From NCBI RefSeq assembly GCF_963675165.1, contig NC_087387.1, positions 4,800,990 to 4,864,989 of the forward strand: a stretch of DNA of 64,000 bases, written 5' to 3'. Position 1 is the first letter of the stretch. Each line of letters begins with the position of its first letter. This document shows, in pieces, positions 51,401 through 63,112 of the stretch. The stretch comes from Halichondria panicea. Lineage: Eukaryota > Porifera > Demospongiae > Suberitida > Halichondriidae. The notes under the pieces are model-generated. The model saw only the letters and a program-made list of their open reading frames with translations, did not search any database and was not told the DNA's origin. Both the position numbers and the translations under genes were made by a program.

Positions 51401-52166
51401 AAAGTTTACCCTAGCAACCCTGGAGGGCACATTACTAGCAGTGCCAGTACTAGACACTTCGTATACCTGGGCTAAAGCTTCTATTTTCAAATTGGTTGAA
51501 TATAAAAAGCTATCATTCAAGAGGCATCAATGGATTTTGTCTGACTTCACTTTGCCACGAAATGCAACCCAATCACATCCTGCTGTAGTGGAATACAGTA
51601 ACTACCTTATCGTTGCTTGCTGTGCGCAAAAAGATGACCCTATTCATGATACTATTGAGGACGCCTATAGCCGCACCGACATTAAACTATGGATTCTTCA
51701 GGCTACGAATAACACATGGATTAGTACTACATGCCCAATTAATAGCTCTAATTTCAGCACAATGCTAATTGTGTGCGACCATCTGTATGTAGTAGGAACC
51801 AATGGGGGGGTATTTAAAGCACACGTACCTTCTCTTATATCGCGATCTGTTTCTCAATGGAAATTGTGGGAATTGTGGGACACGAAGGTCCCAAGTATGC
51901 CAAGTTTGATGTCGTCTCTTGTAGCTGTTGGCAACAGCGTGTTGGCTGTGGGTGGTACTAAAGATGTTGAGTTTGGATGGGATGGTATTCCCCCTACTAG
52001 TATTCTTTTGTATGACCCAGCCATGAAACGATGGACGAAGAGAGGCATCCTTCCTGAAAAATTTTACCAGTACTCTTGTATCGAACTATCCGGCAAATTG
52101 TATGTATTTGGTTTAGCTTCTGACGCACAAACCACTGTGATGTATCAGTGTAAGAGTATTCTGTAA
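48443..52166 (+). CDS. Protein kinase-coiled coil-kelch protein, copy B
   Basis: Paralogue of 31684-34653 with the same exon pattern (48443-48622, 48672-49754, 51195-52166). It also comes to exactly 744 codons, because small in-frame indels cancel out. Kinase motifs are identical: GAGAYGSV, VAAKKLH, HRDLTARN, DLGVSK. The second-exon kinase region is almost unchanged from copy A, while the kelch exon differs more (for example a 15-bp local duplication near its start and altered surface loops). No frame damage is seen. An upstream in-frame ATG at 48392 would add 17 residues; the ATG at 48443 was preferred because it aligns with copy A. Intron 2 holds a 1.1-kb TIR element. Convergent with the receptor gene, 357 bp apart. 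Confidence 0.86.
49828..50937. mobile_element. 1,110-bp TAGCCTCGA-family element carrying a helicase fragment
   Basis: The ends TAGCCTCGACTCCAGCC and, inverted, TAGCCTCGATTCCAGGCC are flanked by GATAATCCC (49819-49827 and 50938-50946). Copy A of the duplication shows the empty site with GATAATCCC once, which proves both the insertion and the 9-bp duplication. It contains a minus-strand open frame related to RecQ helicases (50542-50736). A repeated CTCGGATCGGATAC motif occurs around 50072-50330. A TIR element with a cellular gene fragment resembles Pack-MULEs. Confidence 0.88.
50542..50736 (-). pseudogene. RecQ-like helicase N-terminal fragment inside the TIR element
   Basis: The 64-residue frame includes LKDKQLEALKCLYAGVYVV followed by TVPTGYGKS. 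This matches the start of a DEAH/RecQ helicase domain: the KxxQxEAL motif, then the Walker A PTGxGKS. It ends shortly after Walker A, so only the first motifs are present. It starts with an ATG and could be a first exon captured by the element. Alternatively it could be part of the element's own gene set, since helicase domains occur in some transposons. No other helicase exon is seen in the window. Confidence 0.6.
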
Positions 52167-52523
52167 AACATTAAATTCAGTTCACTTATAACAGCTGCAT
52201 ACCAATTTTTCCAATGATCATGAAACGTTTCACTGTAAACTGTAAATAATCATACTGCACAATTATACATGAAACAGCTTGTTATAAAGACGGCTTTCCC
52301 CTTAAATTAATAGTGGTATAATTTATACTGTAATAATCCCGATCAAAGAGACCGTTCGTGCCTCCCTTAAAGAACATTATTTTAACGCTTATCCTTATTT
52401 AATTTGGTTATTGTGAAATGAAACAGTTTGAAAAATAATTATAACGTTTTACTGTCAGTGGTAAGCATATATTTGATAATTTTCAGCTTGATGGAACAAA
52501 ATTAATAGTAAACTAAACAACTT

Positions 52524-55500
52524 CTAGTAATTGAATTCAATGTCTGCTACTCCTTGATTGTGCATGATAGTGTCACCACCCTGAAGGGGTGTGGTCATCT
52601 GGGAGTACGAGCTCGTGAGGGCAGGGGTGGTGAAGTCGTTGCTAGAAGTAAACGTAGTGAACTCAGAGCCTTGAGCTAAATCGGGAACGTAGGTAGGTTT
52701 GATTCGCTTTTGTCTCTGAGCGGAGGTCTCTTGGAAGGAGAGAGCATCATTACTGGCTGAGGCACCTTCCACAAAACCAGGGGGACTGCATGCATGTGCA
52801 TGGGTGGTAGAAATGATTAATAAGGGTAATGGTGCATGTGTATATACACAACATCTTCATGGAAGAGCAAGAGATGTGTCACCATACTTTACATACATAA
52901 TAGCAGAGCTAGTGTACGGGTATATGCCCATGCATGCAATGATTAGGTCATATGGCACTGTGGCTACTTAAACAACGTTTGAGGGTGGTGCCTATTCAGA
53001 AAAAAGTTACAGTAACAACTTACCGTGTCTTGCTGATCCTGGATATCCTGACGATGAACACACAACAAATTATGAGCAGGGTGAGAATGAGCAACAAGGC
53101 AACACCACCTCCCACTGCTGACACGGCGATAATCTCTATCATACTTAATTGAACTCCCTCAGATTCACCACTAGGCGTTTGTTCAGTTGCTTGTGTACCT
53201 GTGGTTGGTCTAGTCCCATTGTCTGACGGGTTCATACAGTCACTCTGAATATCAAATGACTCAAATTCAACTTCACAATACGAAGCAATCCTTATCCTCA
53301 CTGATTGTACTACAAGTGAGGGACTAGTGGAGATCCAGTCTTGTAGAATAGCAATAAGTTGAGTACAGTTTTCACCATTAGTGACATCAAGTGTTGCTCT
53401 GTAAACGGCTAAATTGCTTGTGGTGCAGTCGAGTTGGGCGTTAGTGATTTGAGAGGATAGTAGCATACAGTCGTCTCCACACTCGTTATTGACAGTGGTT
53501 AGAACGCCAGCTGTTAGGTCTGATGTTTTGGCTTGTGGTTCGGCAGTCTGTGTGTGTGTGTGTGTGTGGGTGTGTGTGAAATTGTCGTACTTTAACATAA
53601 CGCGAAGTACCCCCATGCACACTAGGCAGATAATTATATTTGATTAATGATAAGCAATGCAAAAGAAACTTACAAACCACTGTGAACATGTAACAATGTT
53701 CTCCAATACCAGCTGGAAGTCGCTTGAGCATGGAGGAGCTGATAAATAAGAAATAAGCACATTAGCCGTGTATTAAACAATTATCTTTGTACAGTGTAGG
53801 TTACGTATAGCCGTTGACGTTTATTTATAGGATACCATACATTGTTCAATACAGGACCAATGCATTTTATTCTCCTTACCTTCGCAGGAAAAGCCATCCC
53901 CCTCGAAGCCAGGTCTGCATACACATGTGAAGCTGCCCTCCGTGTCTGTACAGATAGCTCTCTGGTGGCAACTGTGACTAGCCTCTGAGCACTCATCAAT
54001 GTCTGTAGTGAAAACAGAGAAGATAAGTGTGGCAATGAAGGGTAGTCTCAGTAGCATGATACTAGCAGGCCATCTCTTTTAAAGCTATGCATGCACTAGC
54101 TGTTGGTCTGCCAAAAAGTGACTAACAAAAACAGATTTCACTGTACAAACAGATTTCACTGAACAATGTTGCAGTACAAATCAGTTACTTTGACAGTCCA
54201 ATCCTCCTCCCCTGTAGCCTGGTCTGCAGACACATGAGTGACCCCCCTCAGTATTGATACAGTTAGCATTCTCATCGCAATTGCCGCTGCCACGAGCACA
54301 CTCATCAACATCTGCATGACAGAGTTACAAACAATCATAGCTAGCTACGTAAAAGATATGGTTATAGAAAGATCAACTGTCAAAAATGTGATGAAGAATG
54401 GTCTACACAGTTAATGCTCCTTCCCTTTATGTGCTCCTGCTTTAAGTGATACCAACACTTACAGCTACTATGTGAAACTCACCAACACAGGTCAATCCGT
54501 CTCCTTGGAATCCCCTCAGGCACTCACAGCCATACTGTAAGTCACCCACTCGTACACAGCTGGCCCGAGGATGACACTCATCACACACCGCAAACACGTC
54601 TGTAAACAAAATAAATAAAAACAGTTACACAGCAAAAACACATATGTTATATGGGATGCATCATCGTATTTTAGTGTTAAAATGACAGAAATTTATGTCA
54701 TTTCTACATTAAATTTCAAATGATGCATTTTATTTGAGATGTTTTAGTTATTATAACACATCTGTTTTTACTGTGTATCTTATAAAATTAGCTATAGTAA
54801 CACCTTTTTATGATGTATGCATGTACACTTTACTATATTGAGCGATCGAAACCTTCTGCTTTTGGTTATGAACAATCTTTGCTATGATACCTACCTTCAC
54901 AGATTGGTTCCTCTGGAGACCACACTCCTTCTTCTGTACACACTCTTGACTCCGTCCCTTCCAGTCGGAAGCTTTCCGGGTCACATGAGTAGTTGGCGAC
55001 GGATAGGTAGGTAGTCAATGATAGAGTGACAGTACCATTAGGGGGATTTGACAGAGGGCCACAGTCGGCAACTAGACAGGAGGAGGAGAGGAATAATACT
55101 GTATAGCAGGTGATTTTGTTGGTGCAAATGTTCATGTGAACTATGTATTACTTTCGTATATTGTAGTATATAATTATAGTAACGTAGAACCTAGCTATTG
55201 TGGTAGAATAATTTCGCAGTTTTAATTTTCGGATGATGCACTGTACTATAAATTATACAATACGAAAATAATAAATTTACTGTGCTCTTTCAGTCAATGA
55301 CCAAACTCACTCTGGCAGGTTGGCTGACTACTGGTCCACAATCCGACTGAGTTGCAAGTTCTGTTCACCTCACCGACCAAGTTAAACCCGGTGTCACACT
55401 GGTAACTCACTGTGTCCCCAATTTGTGTACCGTTCAGGAAAATCTGACCATTCGTCGGGCTCTCCAGCGAAACACACTCCTCATTTGGTGCTACATCGTA

Positions 55501-58500
55501 GAATGCGAATAAGAATGCCGTTTATTAAAATGTTCGTTTCCTATACACTACCGGTATAATTATATGGATACAATTACAAAATGTACTTTTTTTTAATTAC
55601 TTGTACAGAAGCACAAAAATCTAACACTTACGTTCATCTTCAATGATGGTTATCATAGCCTCAGGCCCGACAGTGACTCCCACATCAGTGGTACTGAGTA
55701 CCCCAAACACAGTGACATTGTCTCTGAAGCCTGCCCCGTCCACAATCGATATGGTAACAAACTCCTCCATTTGTCCAGGAGCCAGTGTGAGCTTCAAATT
55801 CTGACGCTCTAAATAGTCACGAGGAGCTGAACAAGTGGAGAGCAAAGAGAGTAGTGGCATAAATTATAATTGCTTCGTGTCACAATGCACTTTGTGTAAA
55901 TTGTATAACTATGGCAAGGGCCTCATGTGACATGCAATGTAGCTTCAATATGTTTCTCATGCATGCCGGGTACATATAATCTCGTTTGTGGATCTAATAG
56001 CTTTCATGAAAGTACACCACATGCTTTAGTATATATGCATGAAATAAAGTTACATGCATGCTTGATACTCACCCACTGCAGTCCCTGCTCTGGTGTTGAA
56101 GAATACATTGACCTCTCTATCAGTACTGTTCCTTTTGATGACACGTAGCAATGCAGCCCCCACAGTTTCTAGCACTCGGTACACTTTCGGCTCAAACTCC
56201 ACGTGCACAACTGCATGCAGAACGAAGGGAGAGCATGCAGTAGATAAACTGTACTCAGTACTAATAATTATGCATGTGCACAAGGCATGATTGTGTCTAA
56301 TAGTATAGATCTATTTTGAATTTAATTCGACTGTTCACATAACGTTTATTAGTATAATTATACACAGTACTAAAAGCTAAGTACAAATGTTCCTTAGTCT
56401 ATATAACATCTGTTATTTGGTGCACACAACACAGTTAAGCGCTTTAGCAGGATTGTACGGAGGACACTGAAGCCCATGACAAGCAGCCGTAACATGATAT
56501 AAAAGTGCACCATTCTGATCACCAGTAGTGCCTGGAACTGAACGTTGGATCCTTATCTACGCAAATATTCTGGCTACGTTGGCGGTCAACAAAATTTCCT
56601 TCAGACACAATGTAGCCATAGTACTCTCTTGTCCAGCTAGCAGGGCAGCTAGTCTTGGCAGGTATCATAATCGAAGAAATCCTTGTGGCAGAATAGCAGA
56701 CAGAGCAAGGCACACTGTGATCATGGGTTCCAACAAGTGGTCCCTCATACTCGGCTCCATAAATAGGTGCAGCAACTCCAATATTTGACCTGAGGGTATA
56801 CTCAGGATTATCTGGCAGGCACAAATAGTCAGCTCCCCCTCCTTTAGCAGTAAAAAACGTTCCAGCAAGTTGACCAGAATACAGCAGCTCTGTTCCAGGC
56901 ACATCTGGGCAACCATTGTATCCCCATCGAGTGTACGTCAATCCCCCAGAGGCAGGTCCAGGAACTCCAGGTGGTCCTTGCTTCCCGCGGGGTCCCCTGC
57001 TCCCGGAGAGTCCCTGTGGTCCAGGTGATCCATCCCTTCCATCACGCCCATCTCGTCCCTGAAGAATTTCCAGGCATGTACTTTTGTTAGTATTGACTTC
57101 AGCCACACTACGCTCGCTTCTGGCCAGTGATGTAGCTATTAATGAACATTTAGTAGTAGCAGTGAGGGTCTCCTACACTTACCTTCAATGAAGACTGTAG
57201 GCTCCACAACTAAGAAAATTGCTGAAATTAAAATACTACCGACTATCATCTTCTGTTAGGTGTTGCTATCTGACTTAGCTGTCTATCAATTAATTTTTAA
57301 TGTTGATGAAGTGACATCTTTTTATACTGCAGCTACAAAATTCAATAACACCATGAATAAATATGTGGCTGACGTAAGAGTTAACCATACACGTCATATT
57401 TGAAGTAAACTATCTATGAATGGACTATGACAAGGTGCGAAGAAAAATCACGTACTGGATGTAAATATTCATGTTTTGAATCATCCTCGCTTGACATAAA
57501 ACTGGCAGACATTTACGCATTAACAAACGGCAAAACAAGTTTTTAGTGGATAAACATATCTTAGCTAGACATAGAGGAAAGGTGGCTATAGTTATACGCT
57601 CTGAATTAGTTATTATAACTGTTTACTTCATGGAGGACTGCAATTAGACTCACCGTGTAATCAATGTACCCTATGCCAGTATGTAACCATCAACACACCT
57701 TTCAAACAAAAGATGACGGCAGACTCCCACTCTCCACCCTCCAGACACACCCTCTCCTCACCCCCCTGAACAATGAACCCCTCATCACATTCATGGATGG
57801 CAACGCCCCCTACAAGAGTACCGGGGGTATAGGTGATGGTCCCGTTAGCAAGAGGAGGAAGGAGACCACAATCAACTGCAATGAGAAATAGGAAATTAAA
57901 CAGATACGTTGTTACAGTAAACCTGTAAGACTTGACGTCAAAAATATTATAGAAAAGCATATTCTATAATTATCGTACAAGGATTCTAGAGTAAACTAAA
58001 GAAAATCATTACATTGACACTTTTGAAGGATTGTACAACTGCAATTTGCTGCAATACAATTACTCACGTATACATGTTCGACCATCTCCCTGGAAACCCT
58101 GCTGACAGGAGCAGCTGAACCCTCCTAGTGTGTTGGTACAGGAGGCATTGCTGTGACAGTCGTCCTCCGACAAGAAGCACTCATCAATATCTAGAATGGA
58201 GAGGGGTTAGGTTATACATGGTGAACAGTTATCGGGTACAAAAACAGTATACTGTAATTAGTTTGCTCCATTTTATTATTTAACGTTAAAGCAAAGTGAG
58301 AGTGAGAGTGACTATTAGCAAACAGTTTTTTAGTTTTTACCACCAACACTCACCCTCACAGGAGACCCCATCACCGGAAGGTGAGTAACCTTGGCTACAG
58401 ACACACTCGAACGAGCCGACAGTATTGACACAGTCTTGTGAGCAGTCACCGCCTTCCACCATACACTCGTTCACATCTGCACAAAATATTGGGAATTATA

Positions 58501-61500
58501 ATTATCATAGCAGCAGGTATAGCGCCTTTGTACAATACACATGCAGTAAATTACGATGTGCTTATTATTTATAGCCAGCATGCAAGTGCAATTAACCAAC
58601 AACATCGAAATATAATTATTACACACCCTGAATCTAATTATGTGTTTGATCTGATTCTTAAGCTAGTTGAGACGTATTGATTTTGTCTGTATAATAGCAG
58701 GAGTGCTCCTGATAATAGGCACATACACTTTAATTATGTACACATGCAGAGTAATACCTTCACAAGTAGGGGCCATATTCGACCAGTTTCCACTCCTCAG
58801 ACACACTCTAGTCTGGTTGCCAAGCACCTCGTAGCCAGCCCCACATTGGTAGTCTGCTATGGAGCCAGTTGTGCGAGATAACTGTTCATTAACTGAAGTG
58901 ATATTTACTAGACCGTTTGGTGGAGAGGTCAATTCGGGACACTGAATCAGCTCTGCAGAGAATGGGAGGATAGATCAGGCGATTTTAGTGAGTGCAGTGA
59001 GAATCTATACCAAACAGAGCAATAGCTATACGTATACCTGAATGGAGCTATTAATTTTGGTCTAAAACTAGTAGCAGGTATAAGCGGATTTTCAACAACC
59101 CATGAATCTTTTCAACCCCCTATGTATAGAATAGTTTTGCCGAATAATCATGCTACAACTATTAGTTGTCAGTAAATGACACCCACTTCCGGTATGTTTA
59201 CAAATTTCACTATGCACATACAGTTTACCTTCACACAGTGGTTCCATGCTGGACCATTCTCCGTTGGCCAGACACGTGCGGCTGCTGTTTCCTAGCAACT
59301 GGTAACCACGGAGACAAGCGTAGTTAGCGACTGCCCCCAAACTAGTCTGGTTGACCTGCTTGAGCTCTACTGAACCAAATAGGGGAGGGGCCAGAAAACC
59401 ACAGTCAACAGCTGCATAAAACATTGAATGGAAATTATACGGTGCATGCTAGTACAAGAGTAAATTCTTATAGTTCACTGTTGTTAAAACAAAAAGTAAC
59501 ATCACTTGTAAAAGTAAATACGTACAATTACAGGTTGGGTCTGGGCCAGACCACACCCTGTTAGCGGTACAAGATCGGATTTCCTGGGAGGGGGGGTCCA
59601 GTAGGAATCCATCGTCACAGCCATAGCCAGCTAGAGAGTTGAAAGTGGTCAGCCCAACGGTCACACTGCCGTTACTGAGAGAAGACGGTGAACCACAATT
59701 CACACCTGTATAATAATTATCAGGAGGGAGAGAAATCATCAGCATGAGCGCATTTTCTGAGCTTAAATGAAGGCTTCTGGCTCTAGCTATACTAGGAACA
59801 GTCTCAACTTTATTTAAGAGCTACTGAATGCATATCTCATTAAACTCGTATTCAATGTGCAAAAAACGGTTTTATTGAAAAACAGGTCCATGGATTTAGC
59901 AGCAGAGCAAATCAACTTACGTTCACAAGATGGTTGAGTGCCATTCCAGGAACCACTAGCCTGACAGATACGAGAAGCGGAGCCCTGCACAATCTCAAAC
60001 CCAGTGATACAACTGTAGATTGCCTCTGAGCCAAAGTTGAACATGGATGTAAAGCTTATGGTGGCTTGAAATGGTGGAAAGAGTCTGTTACACGTGACAA
60101 CTGTGAGAAAAGGGGAATAGTAGACAATAATCCATGCAACTTAAACATTTCTATGTAGTTTGAAGATTGAGTCCTACTCCATGCAGTTACTCTTTGGCTT
60201 ACTCTGACAAGTGACTGAAATATTCGACCATTGTCCGTCGGCCTGACAAAAACTGATCGTATTGACAGCAACCTGCGCCAAATATCCTTCATTGCACTCA
60301 TACATCACGAATGAGTTGACAGTGGTTGTGATGGTGACAGACGATGGTCCTCCATTCTCCAATGTGGGGGGTGGGCCGCAGTCGACAACTTTATGGGTGT
60401 GCATTAAGCATTAATTAATTTATGCACACTGATGCATGCATGGGTGATGACTAGCCTCGATCCCAGGCCGCACTTCCCACTAGGGAAGTGGGCCTGGTAT
60501 CGACTGCTTGCGCATGCGCTAATATCCCCCCGGTATCTGGGGGCTTTGGATAACATCGTTTATGCTCAGTAAAACTATGACATCACAACGAAAGGAAGTG
60601 GATTGAAGGAAGTAGATAGAAAGTTCGATTGATAGTTTCTAGCCCATCGGATAGCATTCTCTGATAGCTACACTTAGCCTGCTATGTTAACAAAAGACTC
60701 ACAGCCTGCAACAGTGTGAGTGACGATCGTCTGAAAGGAGTGACGGCTGTAAGAGCCTATATGGACAGGCCACGCCCATTTAACACTAACTTTAGTGAAA
60801 GTCTACTATACTACTGCTACTGATTCTATCAGAAGAAAATAGCAGTACAACAAACCTACACAGCTCTGTCTCTAGCTAGCTAGCTATATAGCTCTGTGTA
60901 TGACTTTTAGGATAATTATTTTCTCTGATGTATTCAGTATTATAGGAATATTTACGGGAAAAAAATCCAATAATTTGGCGCTTGCGCAAGCAGTCGATAG
61001 CAGGCCTTCTTCAAAGGCCGGGGAAGGAGGCTAGGGTGATGACATGCATTAAGTCAAGAATTTCGACCATTGATCAGTTTTATCAATAGCTACACAGTCT
61101 GATCACAAAGGAATGTCAATGTTTACTGTCAAGTAAGTACTGTAAGGATGGACTTGCAGCAATATAGTCATGAGCTGTGCAAATAGAACCCAATGATGTG
61201 CCAGGTATGACATAACCTATGCCAGGAAGCATGGAATATTAACAAGCTGTTAGTTTGTAGCCATGCAACTCTAAACATGTTTTAAATAATTATGCTGGTA
61301 GCCTTCTCATACTAGATTCAAAAAGCCTACTGGATGAAAAAAGTACATTTTATATACAGTACTATAATTATAGCAAGGAGAATGTGACAATGACCTACGA
61401 TTGCAAGCAGGCTCAGCTCCTGACCACGATCCATTAAACTGACATGTTCTACTAATGTCTCCTTCTAGTGTGTAACCAGAGTTGCAGCTGTAGGCTGCTG

Positions 61501-62327
61501 TGCTCATGAAGATGGTCGTGGATACCATGACAAGTCCATTACCAGGATCAGTGAGAGGTCCACAGTCAATGGCTATAGAAAAACAGAGTATAAACATGCA
61601 GTACAGACAGTAACTATAATAAAACTGTTTGAAAAAACGTGACTTAATGATGGAGAGAATTAGTAAAGCAAGGATTGACCTACTATAACTCACAATTGCA
61701 GACAGGCTCAATTCCAGACCAACTCCCGTTTAATTGACAGGTTCTAATGACATCACCATCTAACTGGTAACCAAGATCACAGCTATAACTGGCTGTACTC
61801 ATAAAGGTGGTTGTGTTGACGCTGATGTCACCGTTTGTTAGCAATGGTAGGGGGAGGCAGTCAACAACTGCATGAGATACAAATGTAACAGAAATATTAA
61901 CGCCATCGATCCTATTAGATGGGCAACATACAAATTGTATAATGCCACCCAGTTAACAGGAATCTGCTGTGGGAAATTTGCAGATTCAGTATACATTCAG
62001 TGTACACGTACGTGTGCAGGAAGAATCCACGCCTGTCCACAACCCATTGTTCAGACATGCTCTTGTGTCCGATCCTTGCAGTTCATAGCCTTCGTTACAA
62101 GAGAAGGTAGCCAAAGAAAATCTTTCAATAGGACTGGGCTGGGACACTTCTCCATTCTCAAGTGCGGGGAAAGGAGTACAAACTGGGCGGAGAGAGTAGT
62201 TGCGGAATGAGATGCATGTAACATCCGAGAAAATCACATTAATGGGTACTGACTTACAATCTTGTCCTCTAGACAAGTGAATAATTATTACACAAAATAG
62301 AAATTCGAGCAGGTATGTTCTATTCAT
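52524..62327 (-). CDS. CCP/EGF/Calx-beta type I transmembrane receptor, 22 exons
   Basis: A cell-surface modular receptor. Exons from the ATG: 62327-62258, 62182-62012, 61867-61694, 61572-61399, 60388-60203, 60100-59921, 59705-59526, 59411-59229, 58952-58758, 58476-58354, 58190-58068, 57875-57699, 56210-56073, 55826-55632, 55490-55311, 55071-54895, 54599-54483, 54311-54189, 54002-53880, 53738-53674, 53547-53024, 52785-52524. They sum to 3,840 nt (1,279 aa), and all internal junctions up to the stalk are phase 1. Order: signal peptide, 8 CCP (sushi) domains, 2 EGF, CCP, one Calx-beta over two exons, 2 CCP, 3 EGF (two with the DxDEC calcium motif), Cys-containing stalk, helix [20 protein letters not shown], and a ~90-residue tail. 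The tail has PTYVPDL and SSYSQM, possible SH2-docking sites (YxxM is PI3K-like). Ligand unknown; adhesion, allorecognition or innate recognition are plausible. Two separate genes meeting at the nested collagen is the main alternative. Confidence 0.78.
56413..57249 (-). CDS. Short-chain collagen-like secreted protein, nested in a receptor intron, with C-terminal frameshift
   Basis: Two exons: 57249-57183 (a 22-residue signal peptide starting MIVGSILIS) and 57135 onward. After a short linker come twelve Gly-X-Y triplets starting [16 protein letters not shown]. Next is a conserved globular domain with [57 protein letters not shown] and NICVDKDP. This pattern belongs to a family of short collagens widespread in invertebrates. 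The frame breaks near 56536-56546: read straight through it stops at 56519, but a one-base shift restores the family's ending ([18 protein letters not shown]) to a stop at 56413. So this is a sequencing error or a recent inactivation. It lies on the same strand inside receptor intron 12; splice phases let the receptor skip it. Confidence 0.8.
60452..61033. mobile_element. 582-bp TAGCCTCGA-family TIR element in receptor intron 4
   Basis: The left end TAGCCTCGATCCCAGGCC and right end GGCCGGGGAAGGAGGCTA (diverged inverse) are flanked by the 10-bp duplication GGGTGATGAC (60442-60451 and 61034-61043). The subterminal TACCAGGCC/CGACTGCTTGCGC block at the left is matched inverted at the right (GCGCAAGCAGTCGATAGCAG). 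No coding content. Confidence 0.85.
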
Positions 62328-62632
62328 TATTATCAGGTATTAGCTTTCACACTTTGTCTTTGTACTAGTCTTAGGTAGAAGCTACACATACATAATATAA
62401 TTGTGGTAAACTTGCTTTAGTAAGGAAACTGCTCCACATCCTAACAACCACTCTTGGCTTCAATAATGCAATGCGTATTTCACCAGCTAGATAGGGGGCG
62501 TTCTATTAAGTGAATAATTATGTCTATGTTTACTTGAATCATGAATGCAGCATGCAAAATTAATGTAAAATTAGATCTGCAAGCATTACAAACAATAATC
62601 CATAATAATTATTTATAAAGAGTGTCCACTGT
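62328..62632. other. Receptor upstream region
   Basis: 305 bp between the receptor ATG and the end of the next gene, both on the minus strand. It should contain the receptor promoter. AT-rich; no motif could be assigned. Confidence 0.4.
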
Positions 62633-63112
62633 TCATTCATCCTCCTTCTTGGCTGTCTTGACATATGGAATGAGGGCGGCCATTACATATCCTGGGCTGT
62701 AAATGATCAGGAACATGCTCAAGATCATCATTCCTGTAGAAACCTGAACACATGCAGGAAAAAGATTTTATAGACTGTTTGCACCAAGTCATACAATAAT
62801 TGGGATCGAGTGCATCTAGATCTAGAATACACATGTACAGCGAACAGCTCCTATATTTGAGGTAGTATGTAGTTAGTAGTTGTTATTATGTGTATTTAAA
62901 ACTACTGTGGGGACAGAGAAGCTTCACTAATGCACCTTAGTGATTGCCTCTTGCCTCACTGGCACTGTGGACTTGGGGGCCTCCAGTATGGTGCTGAGTA
63001 GCGGTGCTGTATCTGTGGAAGAGCGACGAGCCCCACGTCCCTGCAGCGGAGCAACCCTAACTGCCATCCATCGTGGAGAACGAGTGAGGAGACGAAGGGT
63101 CTGTACAATCAT
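62633..63112 (-). CDS. Small mitochondrial inner-membrane protein, COX8-like
   Basis: Two exons (63112-62936 and 62743-62633) give 95 residues. The first exon starts MIVQTLRLLTRSPRWMAVRV and is rich in Arg and Ser, a typical mitochondrial presequence. The second encodes a single helix, MMILSMFLIIYSPGYVMAAL, then a basic/acidic tail (KTAKKEDE). The position of SPGYVMAAL followed by Tyr fits the PAGW(V/I)LxHLxxY signature of cytochrome c oxidase subunit 8 loosely. The protein resembles the one encoded at 27135-27559 in size, exon structure and Pro-Gly position. COX8 is a small nuclear-encoded subunit of respiratory complex IV. The assignment is tentative. Confidence 0.6.

Larger units (their letters stand above)
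48384..55556 (+). repeat. Segmental duplication, copy B
   Basis: Direct repeat of 31611-38550 with the same gene order. This copy retains the CCP exon lost from A and continues into the upstream receptor exons, so B looks like the original locus for the receptor. It carries a private 1,110-bp insertion at 49828-50937. Confidence 0.92.
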
